Notes: generated by a model not told the origin, from the sequence alone. 64,000 bases of DNA from Vitellaria paradoxa (GCA_019916065.1 CM034244.1:32209933-32273932); one strand, 5' to 3'; shown: positions 44,886-57,622, counted from the first letter of the stretch. A program made the numbers and translations.

Positions 44886-46464
44886 ATATATATATATATA
44901 TATAGGCCTTATCAAAAATTGTGGGGGTCTGATATATTTACCTTAATGGCCAGCTAGTAAGACCGAACCTGCTTTGACCTATGGTAGAAGGATTGGACAG
45001 ATCTGGGCAATGAAGGGTTACAAGGAATATCAGCAATTGATGAAATAAAATGCCAAATTTCAAGTATTGGATAAGAGTATATTTTGAAAATTTTGAACTT
45101 TTTTATTATGCAGATAAATCTATACCTACTAAAAAAATATATTTTTTTGTCTCTTATTCTCTTTCGTTTCAATCTTATGGCACTCTCTTTCTTCATTCCC
45201 TCCTATTCTCTTCCCTATTTTCTTTCATTCAAATCTTATGGCATTCTTCTCCTTCATTTCCTCCTGTTTTATTCCATCGTTTCATTTACGAAGTTTTTAT
45301 TTTATTTTATATTTTGTCCTACACCGTTAGATAACTACAACTTTATTTTTTATTTTGCATATAAAATCACTATAGTTGTGATATAATTTTAATATATGTG
45401 AAGTAAACTATAGGTTCCTACAAGGGATCCCTTTCCATAAATTCAACATAGTTATAAAATTTATATATTTTAAATGCATTAGGAATTAACTAAAAAAGCA
45501 CAAATAAAAAAAATAAACCACTTGCTTACAAATTCAATAACTTGTAAAATTTACATATTAAAAATGCATTAGAAATTAATTTATAAAACCCAAATAAAAA
45601 ATGCTTAGATAATAATAACGTTTTTTCTATCATAATAATAGTTTTTAGTATTTTTAAAATTTAAAAATACAAAAAAATACTTAAATATTAATTAGGCTTG
45701 GGAGCAATTGTTTTTTAAATTTTAATTTTAAATTTAAATTGACCAAGTTGATCGTATTTCTTTTCTATAAAGCATAACATACGATTAACAAAAATGTTTT
45801 AAATTTCAGTTATTTTTATAGAATTAATCGAAAAATTTTTATCAAATTCTCTGTTCTATTTTTACAAAATTTTGAATCAAATTCCATTTTCTCTTTTTTC
45901 TGATGGTTTTTATTCTTATACATAAAACATTTACTCCCTTTTATTCTATATCAGTAGACGATTACGATTTTATTTATTTATTTATTTTTATAAAACTGCA
46001 CTTATAATTCAATCTAACTTATGGCGCATAAGCATTATATAATTATTTTAACTATATTTTTTCTTATTACGAATTTAGTAAAATTCTTCTATGGCATTTT
46101 TTTCTTCAAGATTTGGGGGAGTTCCATAACTTACAATCGGGACAGTTAATTTTGAATTCAATGGTTCAAATGCATTCATATTTATTTTAAATTAAAATAA
46201 TGTGAATGCATTTATACCGTTCGATTTTAATTTAACGATTATAAACTCAATGACACGGAATTGACATATATACCTTAATTATGTCAGCCTTTTTTTTAAT
46301 AATAGTTATAATGTTTTAATGGGTGCCTAGAAACTCTATGTAACCACACATAACAATAACTTAATTAACTTAATTTGAAAGCAAATATAACCCTAAAGTT
46401 GGTCACTGCCGGCAATCTAATTAAGCTAATAGAAACCTTGCAGGCTTTGCACTAATCATTTGGT

Positions 46465-46498
<34 letters not shown>

Positions 46499-46788
46499 GC
46501 TTATAAAAAAAATCATCCAATTTTAATATTTGAGCTGGGGTTGCAAAGCAAAGGCTACCGAAATTCTCACGTGTATTTTTATTTTAAACCCTTGAAGGAG
46601 TCTCACTTCCTACAGCCCAAACATAAAAATGTTTCTTTTTTTTTTTTAATTCCCCAAAAATTATGGAACTGGATTGTGGTTCATTACTTTAACCAAAACA
46701 TTTGCTGAAATGGTTTTCAATTTTAGAACTAACCCTTTTTTTTTTCCTGAAATGTGAGTAATGTTTTTGGGAATACTGTCACATTTAA

Positions 46789-46819
<31 letters not shown>

Positions 46820-47200
46820 CTTACAAGTCATGATTTGATTATATATACACACTACTTAAGGTGTTTCCCGGTTAAAAATGTTAACGTTTGAAATGACAAA
46901 AAGTGGTATAATTTGGAATAATTTATGAGTTCGTAATTCGTACGTACGTGGTTCGAACCGAATTGCACGGCTGGGGCAGCAAAGTATTTGTGTAATTTAG
47001 GGGATGACAAGGGGCAAAAGAATATATAGTAAATAATATGAGGTGACTTGTGTTGGGGGGTCTCTCTCAGCTGGTGTTGACTGTTACGTCTTCCGTTTTC
47101 CTTTTCAAAGTCTTCTGCTAGTCTTCGTCTCCGCCCGCAAGAGCGTGGAATTCTAAACGCGCCAACTGTCATCAGCACTCCGATTCACGTTGAATGAACA
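44886..47200. other. AT-rich spacer with microsatellites
   Basis: No gene recognised. It contains two imperfect copies of a roughly 66-base unit at 45166-45275 ('tttca.tcttatggca.tct'), an AAT microsatellite at about 46467-46496, and an AT tract at 46790-46820. A GC-richer patch at 47040-47190 has a minus frame 47178-46852 with an Arg-rich start; I could not assign it. Confidence 0.4.
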
Positions 47201-47720
47201 CAGGCCCGATTCAGGGTTTAAAATTTGCTTGAAGTAAATAAAAAATTTTTAAATAATAAGTTGAACGATAAAAATTTAAATTGAGCAAAAAAAAAAAAAA
47301 AAATATAAAAGTAATAGGCTGAACGATCAAAATTTAAATTGAATAAAGAATTTAGAAGCAAAGTGAATTAGGCTCACCTCACCTTTCTTTCTTCTATTGT
47401 TTTTTTTTGTTTATTTTCAGCATATCTCTCTCACACATACACACTCTTTCTTTAAAAGATTTCATCTTTTCAAATCAAGACACCATTTTAGTTTCCATTT
47501 GGCAAAACTTTCAGTTTTTAGCTTCTGTTTTCATTTTTTTGAAAACTAAATATGAAAGCTTGTTTATTAAATTTATTTTCAATTTTCAATTTTTAAAAAA
47601 TAAAAACTGTTTTCAAAGTTTTTAAAAATTATAAAAACATAAAAACTATATTTTCTTAAGGTTTCATTTTCGGTCTTAATTTGCTTCCACAACCACTAGT
47701 AGTCGCAACCATCATCTACC

Positions 47721-47772
47721 ATCAACAATCGCCTTCCACTAATCACCATCAAGAATCGCCTTCCACTAATCA
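47721..47772. repeat. 26-base tandem duplication beside the retrotransposon
   Basis: Two units, 'atcaacaatcgccttccactaatcacc' style at 47721-47746 and 47747-47772, lie just left of the gypsy insertion site in a C-rich tract that continues after the element at 54443. Confidence 0.75.
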
Positions 47773-47786
47773 CCCTACACATCTGG

Positions 47787-48076
47787 TGATGGAGCATGGA
47801 GTAAGCCTATATTTAGGCCTAGACGAGATAAGAAGCCCAAGCCCAAGCCCAAGCCTAAGCCTAATTATGATTTTTATTACTATTAGTTTATTTATTTAAT
47901 TGTATTTGTTTTGGATTTATCTATTAGGGTTAGGGTTTTCTGTTGGTACCTATAAATAGTACCTTACGTTATTATTTTTAGACAGATTGGATAAGATCGA
48001 AACTCTAGAATATTTCTTTAAGCCTTTCTTTTTCATTTTCTTTATTTTCTTGTTCCTTTGTAGCCGAGCTACGTCA
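47787..48076 (+). repeat. 5' LTR of the gypsy element
   Basis: 290 bases, TG...CA. It contains a run of 'cccaag' hexamers near 47850-47875, and 'cctataaatagtacc' near 47950 as a probable TATA-type promoter signal. Confidence 0.92.
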
Positions 48077-48079
48077 ATT

Positions 48080-48091
48080 TGGTATCAGAGC
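48080..48091 (+). other. Primer-binding site, initiator tRNA-Met type
   Basis: TGGTATCAGAGC lies three bases inside the 5' LTR. It is the usual sequence complementary to the 3' end of plant initiator tRNA-Met. Confidence 0.92.
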
Positions 48092-49186
48092 AAATCGATC
48101 TATAATTAACAAAAACTCATTGTTCATCTCAAACCCTAGCCGCAAGAAGAGAAAAATAGGGTATAACGAACAGGAGAGGAAGAGAGAAGGAGAAAAAGGG
48201 GCTTGTATGCAGCCAGTTTTACAGGCTATATCTTCTTCATTCACCGTCGGATTGGCCTGAAATTTGGTCAGTACATCCCTCTCTTGTGATTCTTGTGTTT
48301 GGACAGTTGGATCGTAGATTTGAACTTCCAGTAGTGAGAACGGCGTTTCCGAACAGAGCAGTTTGGAAGTGCAGAGTTGCAGTTTTTTTTTGGTGCGCAG
48401 TCTTCATCAATTGGCTTCATCTCCTTGGTTAACCGTTGGATCGGTTTGGTTTTTGGTCAGATTCTTCAGAACATCTGGTTCTATATTTTGAACAGTTGGA
48501 TCATCCATATCAGATTCCTGTGGTGAGTTCTGGTCGACCAAACAGTGGTGATCAGAAAATAGGGAAACTTGTTGACTGTTCAGTGCAGTTTTCTTTAAAG
48601 GGTGATATCTCTGCAATCAAGCGTTGGATCAAGTTGAAATTTTGACGGAAGGTTTATGACATACGGTTCTGTAATTTGATCGAAGGGATCGTCAATTGGA
48701 GATTGCTACAGAGAGTTATACAGTCCAGACAATGCTGCATTTGTGAAGTAAGGGATACCTTGTGTACTTACAATTTGATTGATAGTGAAGTTTTTGGTGG
48801 ATCAAGGCCTCATGATTTTTACTCCTAAATTTGAGAAGGTTTTCCACAGCAAAAAAAAAAAAAAAAAAATCACACACCTTGTTTGGTTCCCTTGCAACAA
48901 TACTAAGGTATTGTAGGCGTCTCAAAGCTCCTTCAACATGGTAAATTTTCTTTTATATTGGAAACTCGATTAATATTTGTGATATTTAGGTATATTTTGT
49001 TTGAGTGTTTTAGATTCCAGTTTATTTGATAGAGCATAAAGAGTCTAAAAAAAAAGGGTTAATTCTTTCATGATTAGTGTAAATTGTGGCATATAATCGC
49101 ATTAAAATTTTTAGTTTTGTGTTTGTTGGATCAGCATATTGTTTATAAATTTCCTTACTTAGTGAAATTTTAGATTCTAATTCAGC
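48092..49186 (+). other. Gypsy leader region
   Basis: No coding sequence. Two loosely similar blocks, about 48236-48350 and 48421-48540, repeat wording such as 'ccgt.ggat.gg' followed by 'tttggtcag', 'acagttggatc' and 'gtggtgag'. An A-run lies at 48850-48870. Confidence 0.6.
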
Positions 49187-50560
49187 ATGTTAGCCACAAA
49201 AAGTGACACTCTTGAACCTTCTTCATCTAACACAAAAGACCCAATTGAGAGACTTAATAATTTTGACTTAAGATTACAAGCCTTATCTCAAGATTTAAAT
49301 GATAGTCTAGGATGTATTACCCGTCATCAAGATGCAAATAAAGCACAATTTGATTTAATCACTGCATTGGTGAGTAATTTAAATTCAATGTGTGGTCAAT
49401 TGACTCAACATCAATCTACGCTCGAGTAACAAACTCATGCAATGAATCAAAAAATGGATTTGCTTCTAAAACATTTGGGTAAACATGAAATAGGTGAATA
49501 TGTTGATGAAACTGTTAGAAAACTTTTTGGGTCAACACACACTGGGAGTTCAAGTCCTTCTGGGGGTTCACATCAATTTGATGAATTCACAAATGGTTTG
49601 CATGACAATTTAGGCAGAATGAACTTGGGTAGTAATTCAATTGCTCAACCTCAGACAAGGTTACCCGATATAGGAGGCCCTCAGTTCAACCTAGATGATC
49701 AGTTTCAACCAATTAATGTTAACTTTTCACTAGATTACCAACCACCAAGGCAAAATCACCCACCAAATCACGTGAGAGAGGTTAGACAACCTCAAAGAGA
49801 TATCACAACAAAAGTCAAAGTCAATGCTCCTGAATTTGATGGTAGAATGGATCTTAATGCTTTCTCCGATTGGTTAGTTGCTATTGAAGAATATTTTGAT
49901 TGGTATGAAATGATAGATAGTGAATGTATTAGGTTTGCTAAAATGAAATTAACCAATTTAGCTAAAATGTACTGGCAAAATGTGTTACAAGATATGATTC
50001 GTTTGGGTGAACCACCCATCACCCAATGGGCTGTTATGAAAGCTAAGTTGCAAGAAAAGTACATTCCTCCATCATATAAGAGTCAGTTGTTCTCTAACAT
50101 GATTAATCTAAAATAAATGACTCTTAGTGTAGTTGAATATTCTGCTAAATTTGAGGAAGCTAGGCTTAGGTGTAGTAAGTTCCATACTGAGGATCAATTT
50201 GCTATTTGCACCCGTTTTGTTAATGGTGTCAGGCTTGATATTCAAAATATGGTTAAATTGCATGCACCCCACACTGTAGAGGATGCATATCAAAAAGCAT
50301 TAGAAGTTGAGAAGTTCAATAGACCTTCCTCTTTTGCACACACAGGTCATCCCAAGTCACAATCCATGTCATCAAATGGTAATGTTCAGCCCAATAACGT
50401 TAGGAGCAAAGAGTCTAGTTTACATAATTCTCTTCCTGTTGCTTTTTCTATTGAGACTAAGGCTAGTAATCCATCGGTTGTCTGTCATAAGTGTCATCAA
50501 AAGGGTCATATTGCATCTCGTTGTCCCCAACGTGCATTGGCCTTAGATGTTGAACAGAGT
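49187..50560 (+). pseudogene. gag region of the gypsy element
   Basis: It starts MLATKSDTLEPSSSNTKD. There is a coiled region, then the capsid-like domain (VKVNAPEFDGRMDLNAFSDW and onwards, 49815-50110), and a CCHC zinc knuckle near 50482-50526 (C-H-K-C-H-Q-K-G-H-IASRC). In-frame stops interrupt it at 49427-49429 and 50114-50116 (TAA each). Both fit single C-to-T changes of a glutamine codon. Translation resumes in the same or an adjacent frame. Confidence 0.9.
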
Positions 50561-53500
50561 AGTTTGGAGATTGAGGAAGACCAAATTGTTGATCCTTTAG
50601 AATATTCTGATGATGAAGATAATCTTCAGGAAGATCTTGATGCTGATAAGTGTGTTGGTGTGGTTAGATGTGTGCTATCCACGACTGTAGATAATGATAA
50701 TTGGAAGCGTACTAGTATTTTTCACACAATCATACAGAGTGGAGATAAGAAGTGTAAGTTAGTGATTGATGAGGGTAGTTTAATGAATGTGGTTTCTAAG
50801 GATGCTGTTAAATTGTTAAACCTGAAAGTAGAACCACATCCAAATCCTTTTAGGGTAGCATGGGTGAACGACCACACTTAGCCTGTCACTCAAAGGTGTC
50901 TAATCTCTATTCAAATGGGAGATTATAAGGATAAAATCTATTGTGATGTGCTACCCATGGATGTTGCCCATGTACTCTTAGGTCGCCCTTAGCTTTATGA
51001 TCTTAATGTTACCAATTTTGGCAAAGATAATATTTATTCATTTAAGTACAAGGGTAAGAACATTATTTTGAGACCTGCTAAGCCGAAAAGTTGTAATAGT
51101 AAACGTGACATCTCTAAACTTCCTAAACGGAATTTGCATATTTTAAAATGTAAGAAGTTTGAGAGAGAGGAAATTGAGACTGGTATGTGCTTAGCTTTAG
51201 TAGCAAAAAAAGTTTCATCTGGCTCTTCGATTACTGATGTTCCTTTGGAAGTGATGAAATTACTAGATGATTTTATTGATGTGGTGCCCAATAAGTTACC
51301 TAGTGAACTACCACCTTTAAGAGACATCCAGCATGCTATAAATTTAGTTCCAGGTTCTCAATTACTTAACCTTCCACATTATAAGATGAATCCTAAAGAA
51401 AGAGAGGAATTGAATAGGCAAGTAGAAGGACTTTTAGAGAGAGGATTTGTTAGGCATAGCCTTAGTCCTTGTGCGGTGCCAGCTTTGTTGACACCTAAGA
51501 AAGATGGATCTTGGAGAATGTGTGTGAATAGTAGAGTCATCAATAAGATCACAATCAAATATAGATTTCCTATCCCTTGCCTGGAAGATATGTTGGATCT
51601 ATTAGCTGGTTCTAGTTAGTTCTCTAAGATAGATTTGCGTAGTGGTTATTATCAAATTCGTGTTAGGCCAGGGGATGAGTGGAAAACTGCATTTAAAACA
51701 CAAGATGGTTTGTTTGAGTGGTTATTCATGCCTTTTGGTTTGTCTAATGCTCCTAGTACTTTCATGAGAGTTATGACCCATGTCCTACAGCCTTTCATTG
51801 GGAAATTTTTGGTGGTCTACTTTGATGACATATTGATTTATAGCAAATCCAAAGAAGAGCATTTAGAACACCTTCGACAGGTTTTTCTCACTCTGTGACA
51901 TGCTAAACTTTATGTTAACCTTAAGAAATGTTCTTTCATGCAACCACATATGCTTTTCTTAGGCTTTAATGTGTCTGAACATGGCATTTCAGTTGACCCC
52001 GAAAAGGTTAGAGTTATTAGGGAGTGGCCTGAACTAAAATCTGTCACTGAGGCTCGTAGTTTTCATGGTTTAGCTTCTTTCTATAGAAGATTTATTAGGG
52101 GATTTAGCATCATATCATAGAATGTTTAAAAAATGCGGAGTTTCAATGGTCTAAAGTTGCTAACCAGGCATTTAGAGAAATCAAGGTAAAAATGACTGAG
52201 GCATCTGTTTTGAGACATCTTGATTTTACCAAAGTTTTTGAGGTTGCTTGTGATGCCTCAGGTGTAGGTATTGGTGGTGTCTTAAGTTAAGAAGGTCACC
52301 CTATAGCTTTCTTTAGTAAAAAACTCAATGATGTTAAAAGATGATATTCTACATATGATAAAGAGTTTTATGCTATAGTGTAAAGTCTTCGGTTTTGGAG
52401 GTTTTATTTGTTGCCCACTGAATTTTTGTTATTTTCTGACCACCAAACTTTAAGATATTTAAACTCACAAAAGAAATTGAATGCTCGACATGCTAAGTGG
52501 GTTGAATTTTTGAATTAATATTCTTTTGTGATTAACCATTGTGCTGGTATTGAAAACAAAGCTGCCAATGTACTTAGTCGATTAACTGTTACACTTCATC
52601 GTATGAGTGCTCATGTCATTGTGTTTGATAGATTGAAGGACGAGTATTCTGTATGTCCTGACTTTGGTGTTATTTATGATGAAGTTAGTAAAGGTAACCG
52701 TCATGAGTATGTTGACTTTTTTGTTGAAAATGGTTATTTGTTTAAAGTGACTAAATTGTGCATGCCTCGAACATCATTTAGGGATTTGTTAGTTTGGGAG
52801 ATGCATGCAGATGGTTTAGCTGGACATTTTGAGAGGGATAAAACCATTGCATTGGTTGAAGATAGATTTTATTGGCCGTATCTGAAAAAGGATGTTGCTA
52901 GGATAGTTGCACAATGTCGAACATGTCAGTTAGCTAAGGCTAAGAAACAAAACACCGGTTTATATACTCCTTTACCTATTCTTCATGAACCTTGGAAGGA
53001 TGTTAGCATGGACTTTGTTCTTGAATTGCTTAAGACTGCTAGAGGGCATGATTCTATTTTGGTTGTGGTTGATAGGTTTTCTAAGATGGCACATTTTATT
53101 CTGTGTAACAAAACCAATGATGCTTCCCATATTGCTAAATTATTCTTTAAAGAAGTTGTTAAATTGCATGATTTGCCTTCCACCATTTTATCTGATAGGG
53201 ATGTGAAATTTGTCAGCTATTTTTGAAAAACTCTTTGGAAATTATTTGGAACTACGTTGAAATTTTCATCTGCTTTTCATCCTCAAACTGATGGTTAAAC
53301 TGAGGTTGTTAATCATAGTTTAGGTGATATGCTTAGATGTTTGGTTGGGGTAAAACAAGGTGTTTGGGATTTAATTTTGCCAACAGCTGAGTTTTCTTAT
53401 AACAATTCTGTTAATCATTCAACTGGTAAAAGTCCTTTTCAAATTGTTAATGACTACTCACCCCACACACCCATTGATCTTGTTCCTTTGCCACCTCATA

Positions 53501-54216
53501 TGCGTGTGTCTGAACCTGCAGAAAACTTTACAAAACACATCCATGACTTGCATGCTGAGATTAGGCAAAAGATTTCTCTAAGTAATGAAGAATATAAACT
53601 AGCTGCTGATATGCATCGTAGATCTAGGGAATTTAATGTTGGTAAATATGTCATAGTTCGCATTCGTCCTGAAAGAATTCCAAAAATATTTTCAAAAAAA
53701 CTTTATGTAAGAGCCATGGGCCCTTATTCTATCATTCGTAAATTGAGATCTAATGCATATCTTCTTGATTTGCCTAATGACATTGATATTAGTCCTGTTT
53801 TCAATATAGAAGATCTGCTACCTTACCGAGGCACTTTTGAGCCTTCTACTTTGCCTTCTAGTGTGTTTACAGGTGGAGCTAGCAAAGGTGCACCCTTTGT
53901 GCCTTCGTTACAGTATTCTAATGAGATAGTGGACACTATCCTTGATGATGAGTTCGTGACTTCTCGAGATGGTGGTTTTCGTCGCTTCATTGTCAAATGG
54001 CATGGTCGTCCTGATTCTGATGCTACTTGGATATTGGAGGATGATCTTCGTCATTTGGATCATTCATTGTTGGATGGCTACCTTTCCTCCCACTCTTCGG
54101 AACAGAGTTCTTTTCAACCCGAGGAGAATGATGGAGCATGGAGTAGGCCCATATTTAGGCCTAGACGAGATAAGAAGCTTAAGCCCAAGCCCAATGATGA
54201 TTTTTATTACTATTAG
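50561..54216 (+). pseudogene. pol region: protease, RT, RNase H, integrase, chromodomain
   Basis: Protease-like segment around 50755-50800 (KLVIDEGSLMNVVS, where DxGS marks the active site, altered from DSGS). Reverse transcriptase at 51370-52120 with FFGL-type motifs and the intact YFDDILIYS box near 51820. RNase H at about 52200-52520. Integrase zinc-binding H-H-C-C at 52795-52935 and catalytic core at 52980-53310 (MDFV, DRFSKMAHF, SDRD). Chromodomain-like tail at 53925-54090 (FIVKWHGRPDSDATWI). Stops are seen at 50879, 50990, 51617, 51896, 52118, 52288, 52342, 52382, 52516, 53224 and 53297, plus a frame change near 52110. The last frame reads on into the 3' LTR and stops at 54214-54216. 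Confidence 0.9.
54118..54128 (+). other. Polypurine tract
   Basis: CCGAGGAGAA lies directly before the TG of the 3' LTR, at the expected place for plus-strand priming. It also lies inside the terminal pol reading frame. Confidence 0.8.
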
Positions 54217-54442
54217 TTTATTTATTTAATTACATTTTTAGATTATTATTAGTTTATTTATTTAATTATATTTGTTTTGGATTTATCTATTAGGGTTAGG
54301 ATTTTCTGTTGATGCCTATAAATAGCACCTTACGTTATTGTTTTTAGACAGATTGGATGAGATTGAAACCCTAGAATATTTCTTTAAGCATTTCTTCTTC
54401 GTTTTCTTTATTTTCTTGTTCCTTCGTAGCCGAGCTACGTCA
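54129..54442 (+). repeat. 3' LTR of the gypsy element
   Basis: 314 bases, matching the 5' LTR but 24 bases longer. A roughly 32-base unit around 'attattagtttatttatttaatta' is doubled at about 54202-54270, and the hexamer run is shorter. Scattered substitutions show that the insertion is not recent. Confidence 0.92.
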
Positions 54443-55076
54443 TCTGGCCATTGCCGCTTCTTGTCGCTACCGCTACCCTAAACCTATCTCACGTCATTGC
54501 CCCCCATTACCACCCCTTAACTACCTCCGACTACCATGCACCCTACCACTTCTACCCATTTGTGACTTGTTGATGAAATTATGAGTGCGTTTGGTGCACC
54601 AAAATTTGGTGAAAATATCTGAAAATCTCTATACATTTTTACACGTTCTTATCTTTTTAAAGTTTAAAAAAAGTTCAATATCTTTAAAAAAAAAAGTCCA
54701 TAACTAGAATTCGGTTAATCAAATAGCAAAAAATTTTTGCCATTCTCACCATGAACTCCCAAACTACCGAATGACACCCACTTTAACTATTTTTTGTGGG
54801 GTTGTAGAAATCGTTCCGACGAATTCGTGTTCAAAATAATGAAAATTTTAAAATAATGAAAATAGAGTATTTTCTATTTCTTTATTTTAAGATTTTTAAA
54901 ATATAAAATGAAAATAAAAAATAGAAAATAAAAAAATAAATCAAATGCTACCTTAATAATTTGTGGAATTTGACTAGAGAAAATAATTTTTTTTTTTTTT
55001 TGAATTTTGATGAACGTTGGTAGATCAAACACATCTGAATTAGGGTTTTAACTTTATTTCTTGAGTATATTTTTAT
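54443..55076. other. Spacer right of the gypsy element
   Basis: The C-rich tract at 54443-54560 continues the flank found at 47680-47786, interrupted by the insertion. The rest is AT-rich. No gene seen. Confidence 0.5.
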
Positions 55077-55103
55077 TTGTACACCTACTCAAGAAAATTT
55101 CAG

Positions 55104-55316
55104 GATTGGCCGGATGCCATTACTAGGAAGAATAGGACGTTTGAGGCCATCGATTTGGGCGCAACGCAAGGTGGTGGGAGCCCGCGTTGCTGGTTTGACG
55201 GGGCACGCCAACGTCTTCTCCATCTGAAAAATTCTACGAGGTTTGAACTCCCGCTCATTCCGATGCCGAATCCCGCAAATGTTGTGAGGAGAATTGACAG
55301 GTTTGCTTGCGCATGA
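55104..55316 (+). other. Orphan GC-rich exon-like segment, unidentified
   Basis: After a possible acceptor (AAATTTCAG|GATTGG) a 70-codon frame runs to a TGA at 55314-55316. The GC content is distinctly above the surroundings, which favours real coding ancestry. The product contains WFDGARQRLLHLKNSTRF and PMPNPANVVRRIDRF, which I do not recognise. The antisense strand is also open over the same region. No joining upstream exon is evident, since the gypsy element lies to the left. Nearby, 55588-55645 holds a short tandem duplication ('gttgataacctggcag'). Confidence 0.25.
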
Positions 55317-55677
55317 ACCTGTAAAATGCATTAAAGAAAAGAAAAGAAAAGAAAATTTCGAAGCAGGACGAACAAATTCTGTTGTATCGATCATACTTGA
55401 ATGTGGAAACCATGTAGAAGTTAACAGTGTCTACACCCACCCTTCGATTTTTTTATTCCTTTTCACAATGTGAACTTGTTCCTCGGGAATAGAGATGTTA
55501 TAGTATAGAGGATTCATCTTGTTTTTCCATTTTTGAACCAATGAGATTGCTGCAAAACTAATTGATCACAATGGTGATGAGTTGATAACCTGGCAGGCAA
55601 TTGCCCTTTAATTGTTGATAACCTGGCAGCCTATTGCCCTTAATTGCTGATGCTCTGTATGACCCAAGATTATGAGT

Positions 55678-56004
55678 AGGGGTGGAAATGAACTAGTTAT
55701 TCACAGCCTATTCGAGCTCGAACAAAAAACTTGGCTTGATTTTGATTTGTAAGTAAAATAAGTTCAAACTAAGTTTGATTTGTAGTTTATTTATATTTGA
55801 TTTGAACTCGAGACTAGAAATATTAGACTAAAAGATCGATAAAATAATATATATATATATATTATTTTATTTTTCAGTAATATTTTTATAATATTTTAAA
55901 CTAAAGTAGCTGTTTTGATTTGATTAAACTACTTGCAAGCTAATTTTAAGTCTAATTTTTTTTTCTACCAAGCTCGAATTTAAATGAGTTCAAGAGCTCG
56001 AGCT
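55678..56004. repeat. MITE family A, copy 3 (right end lost)
   Basis: It starts AGGGGTGGAAATGAACTAG and contains 'tattcgagctcgaac' and 'caagagctcgagct' phrases like copies 1 and 2, but the CACCCCT right end is missing. It is a truncated copy lying downstream of the pseudokinase gene's last exon. Confidence 0.55.
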
Positions 56005-56482
56005 ACAGCAGCAAGAAAGATATAATGAACACCCAGAAGAAATTTCTGCTCACATGTCATCGATCATGAATAAATTTGGGTCTGTTCAAATTGGCACTCT
56101 AAATCAAGCTCAGTCATATTTGACAAGAGTATTAACCATAGCAATGGAGCATTCAATGCTGTGTGGAAAAGTTTGTCTATAAAGGCTATCATTTTCGTGT
56201 ACCATGACACAGGAAAAATTGAGAAGTGAAAAACCAAAGAAAAGTAGAGCTTGTCTTTTTGATCTCTCATTCAGGTCCCTTTTCTCTCTCTCTCTCTCTC
56301 TCTCCATGAGTCATTTATTTTCTCTTATCACAAATATCATCACAATCTTCCCTGCCACCAACAATATGTACTTTTAATTCTATTGCCAACATGAGGAAGC
56401 CAGATTTTTTGCAGCATTTCTCGACTGAACTGCTGCATGCCTGCTGTATTCTTCAACTTTTTTGTCATGACTATGCTCTCTC

Positions 56483-57622
56483 TTAGATATCTTTATCACC
56501 ATTTGATATTGGAAGAGTGGTTTTTACTTTGTCCAGACTCCAGGGTGCTTTACCATCCTTAATGCGCTCTAGTGCAGAGACCACCTGCAGCAATGTGAAA
56601 TGGTATATATATTATTAGGTTTTACATGTATAATTAGCAATTTGTGGATAAAACAATGATATCAAGTTTTTGCTCTTAGAAATTTGGTTAAAGTGTCGTA
56701 GTATATAGGTTTGACGATAATATGAATTCAGCATAGAGTTCTGCTTGAAGCTGTCTGGATGGCTGGCTGGAAGGCTTATTTTGCTGCTGCGTTTCACGAT
56801 TTTTGGCCAAGTGTGGACCTTGCCGGATCTGCTGGATGCTCGCTGGATATTCTAGTATTAATGTTTTGCAATGCAAACCAAAATTTAGCGAAGGCATGAG
56901 TTTGTTGGATTCTCGCTCTAGTGAGTGGCAGACAGAAAAATAGAAAACTGCAGTTTTTTGAAATTGTTTAGCACGGGATATGTTCCAATCATGGAAATCT
57001 GATTGAATACACTCAAGGGAGGTCTCCTAAGCTTCAAGGAGGTTTGAAACAATATTAGAAGGTTTCCTTAAGTTTTTGGAATACAATTTTATGAATATTG
57101 AATTACTTGAATGCTCTATAATAGAGACCTTCTCCTAAATCTTGTAGCAATTTTAGAGAGAGAAGGTAATATTTTTGTGAGCTTCTAAGACCTTTTTCAA
57201 CTTTGCCATGATAGTTTTACCATCAAACATCTTGTGCGTGGGCTCTTCAATGTGTTCAAAGGCGTGAGCGTGGTTTTTCATCAAGTGAGGATGAAGATTC
57301 TTCTTCATGTGTTGGAGAAAGTGTCCATTGTGATCAGTGTGAACAAGGTTTGGAAGAATAGATTGTGTATGCTAATGTGGTCCTCCTTATAACCATTTGT
57401 GCATAGTAAAAAATTTTATTTTTGTGACCCGATGTTTTCTCCCTTATTTGTGAAGAATTCTCCTCGTAAAAAAAAATTGTGTTCAATATTTTTTACTTTT
57501 CCGCATTTTGAGATTGTTGTTTGATTAGTGATCCATAACTAGCAAGGACAAAATTATATATAACTTTTCCGCACTTTGAGATTGTTGTTTGATTAGTGAG
57601 CCATAACCAGCAAGGGCAAAAT

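Larger units (their letters stand above)
47787..54442 (+). mobile_element. Complete but decayed Ty3/gypsy chromovirus retrotransposon
   Basis: A 6656-base element is flanked on both sides by the 5-mer TCTGG (47782-47786 and 54443-54447). LTRs start TGATGGAGCATGG and end GAGCTACGTCA. Order: 5' LTR, tRNA-Met primer site at 48080-48091, leader of about 1.1 kb, gag, protease, reverse transcriptase, RNase H, integrase, chromodomain-like C-terminus, purine tract, 3' LTR. Gag-before-RT-before-integrase order and the terminal chromodomain place it among plant chromoviruses; I do not assign the lineage. At least twelve in-frame stops and some frameshifts break the coding region, so it cannot move by itself. 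Confidence 0.95.

Noticed and set aside
46852..47178. Arg-rich 108-codon minus frame in a GC-richer patch
   Set aside because: No family recognised and the frame runs into AT-rich noise; kept only as part of the spacer description.
53969..54229. Alternative frame at the end of the gypsy pol region
   Set aside because: The neighbouring frame carries the chromodomain-like motif; this one is a shadow.
47787..54442. Possibility that the gypsy element is autonomous
   Set aside because: At least twelve in-frame stops and a frame change rule out a functional polyprotein.
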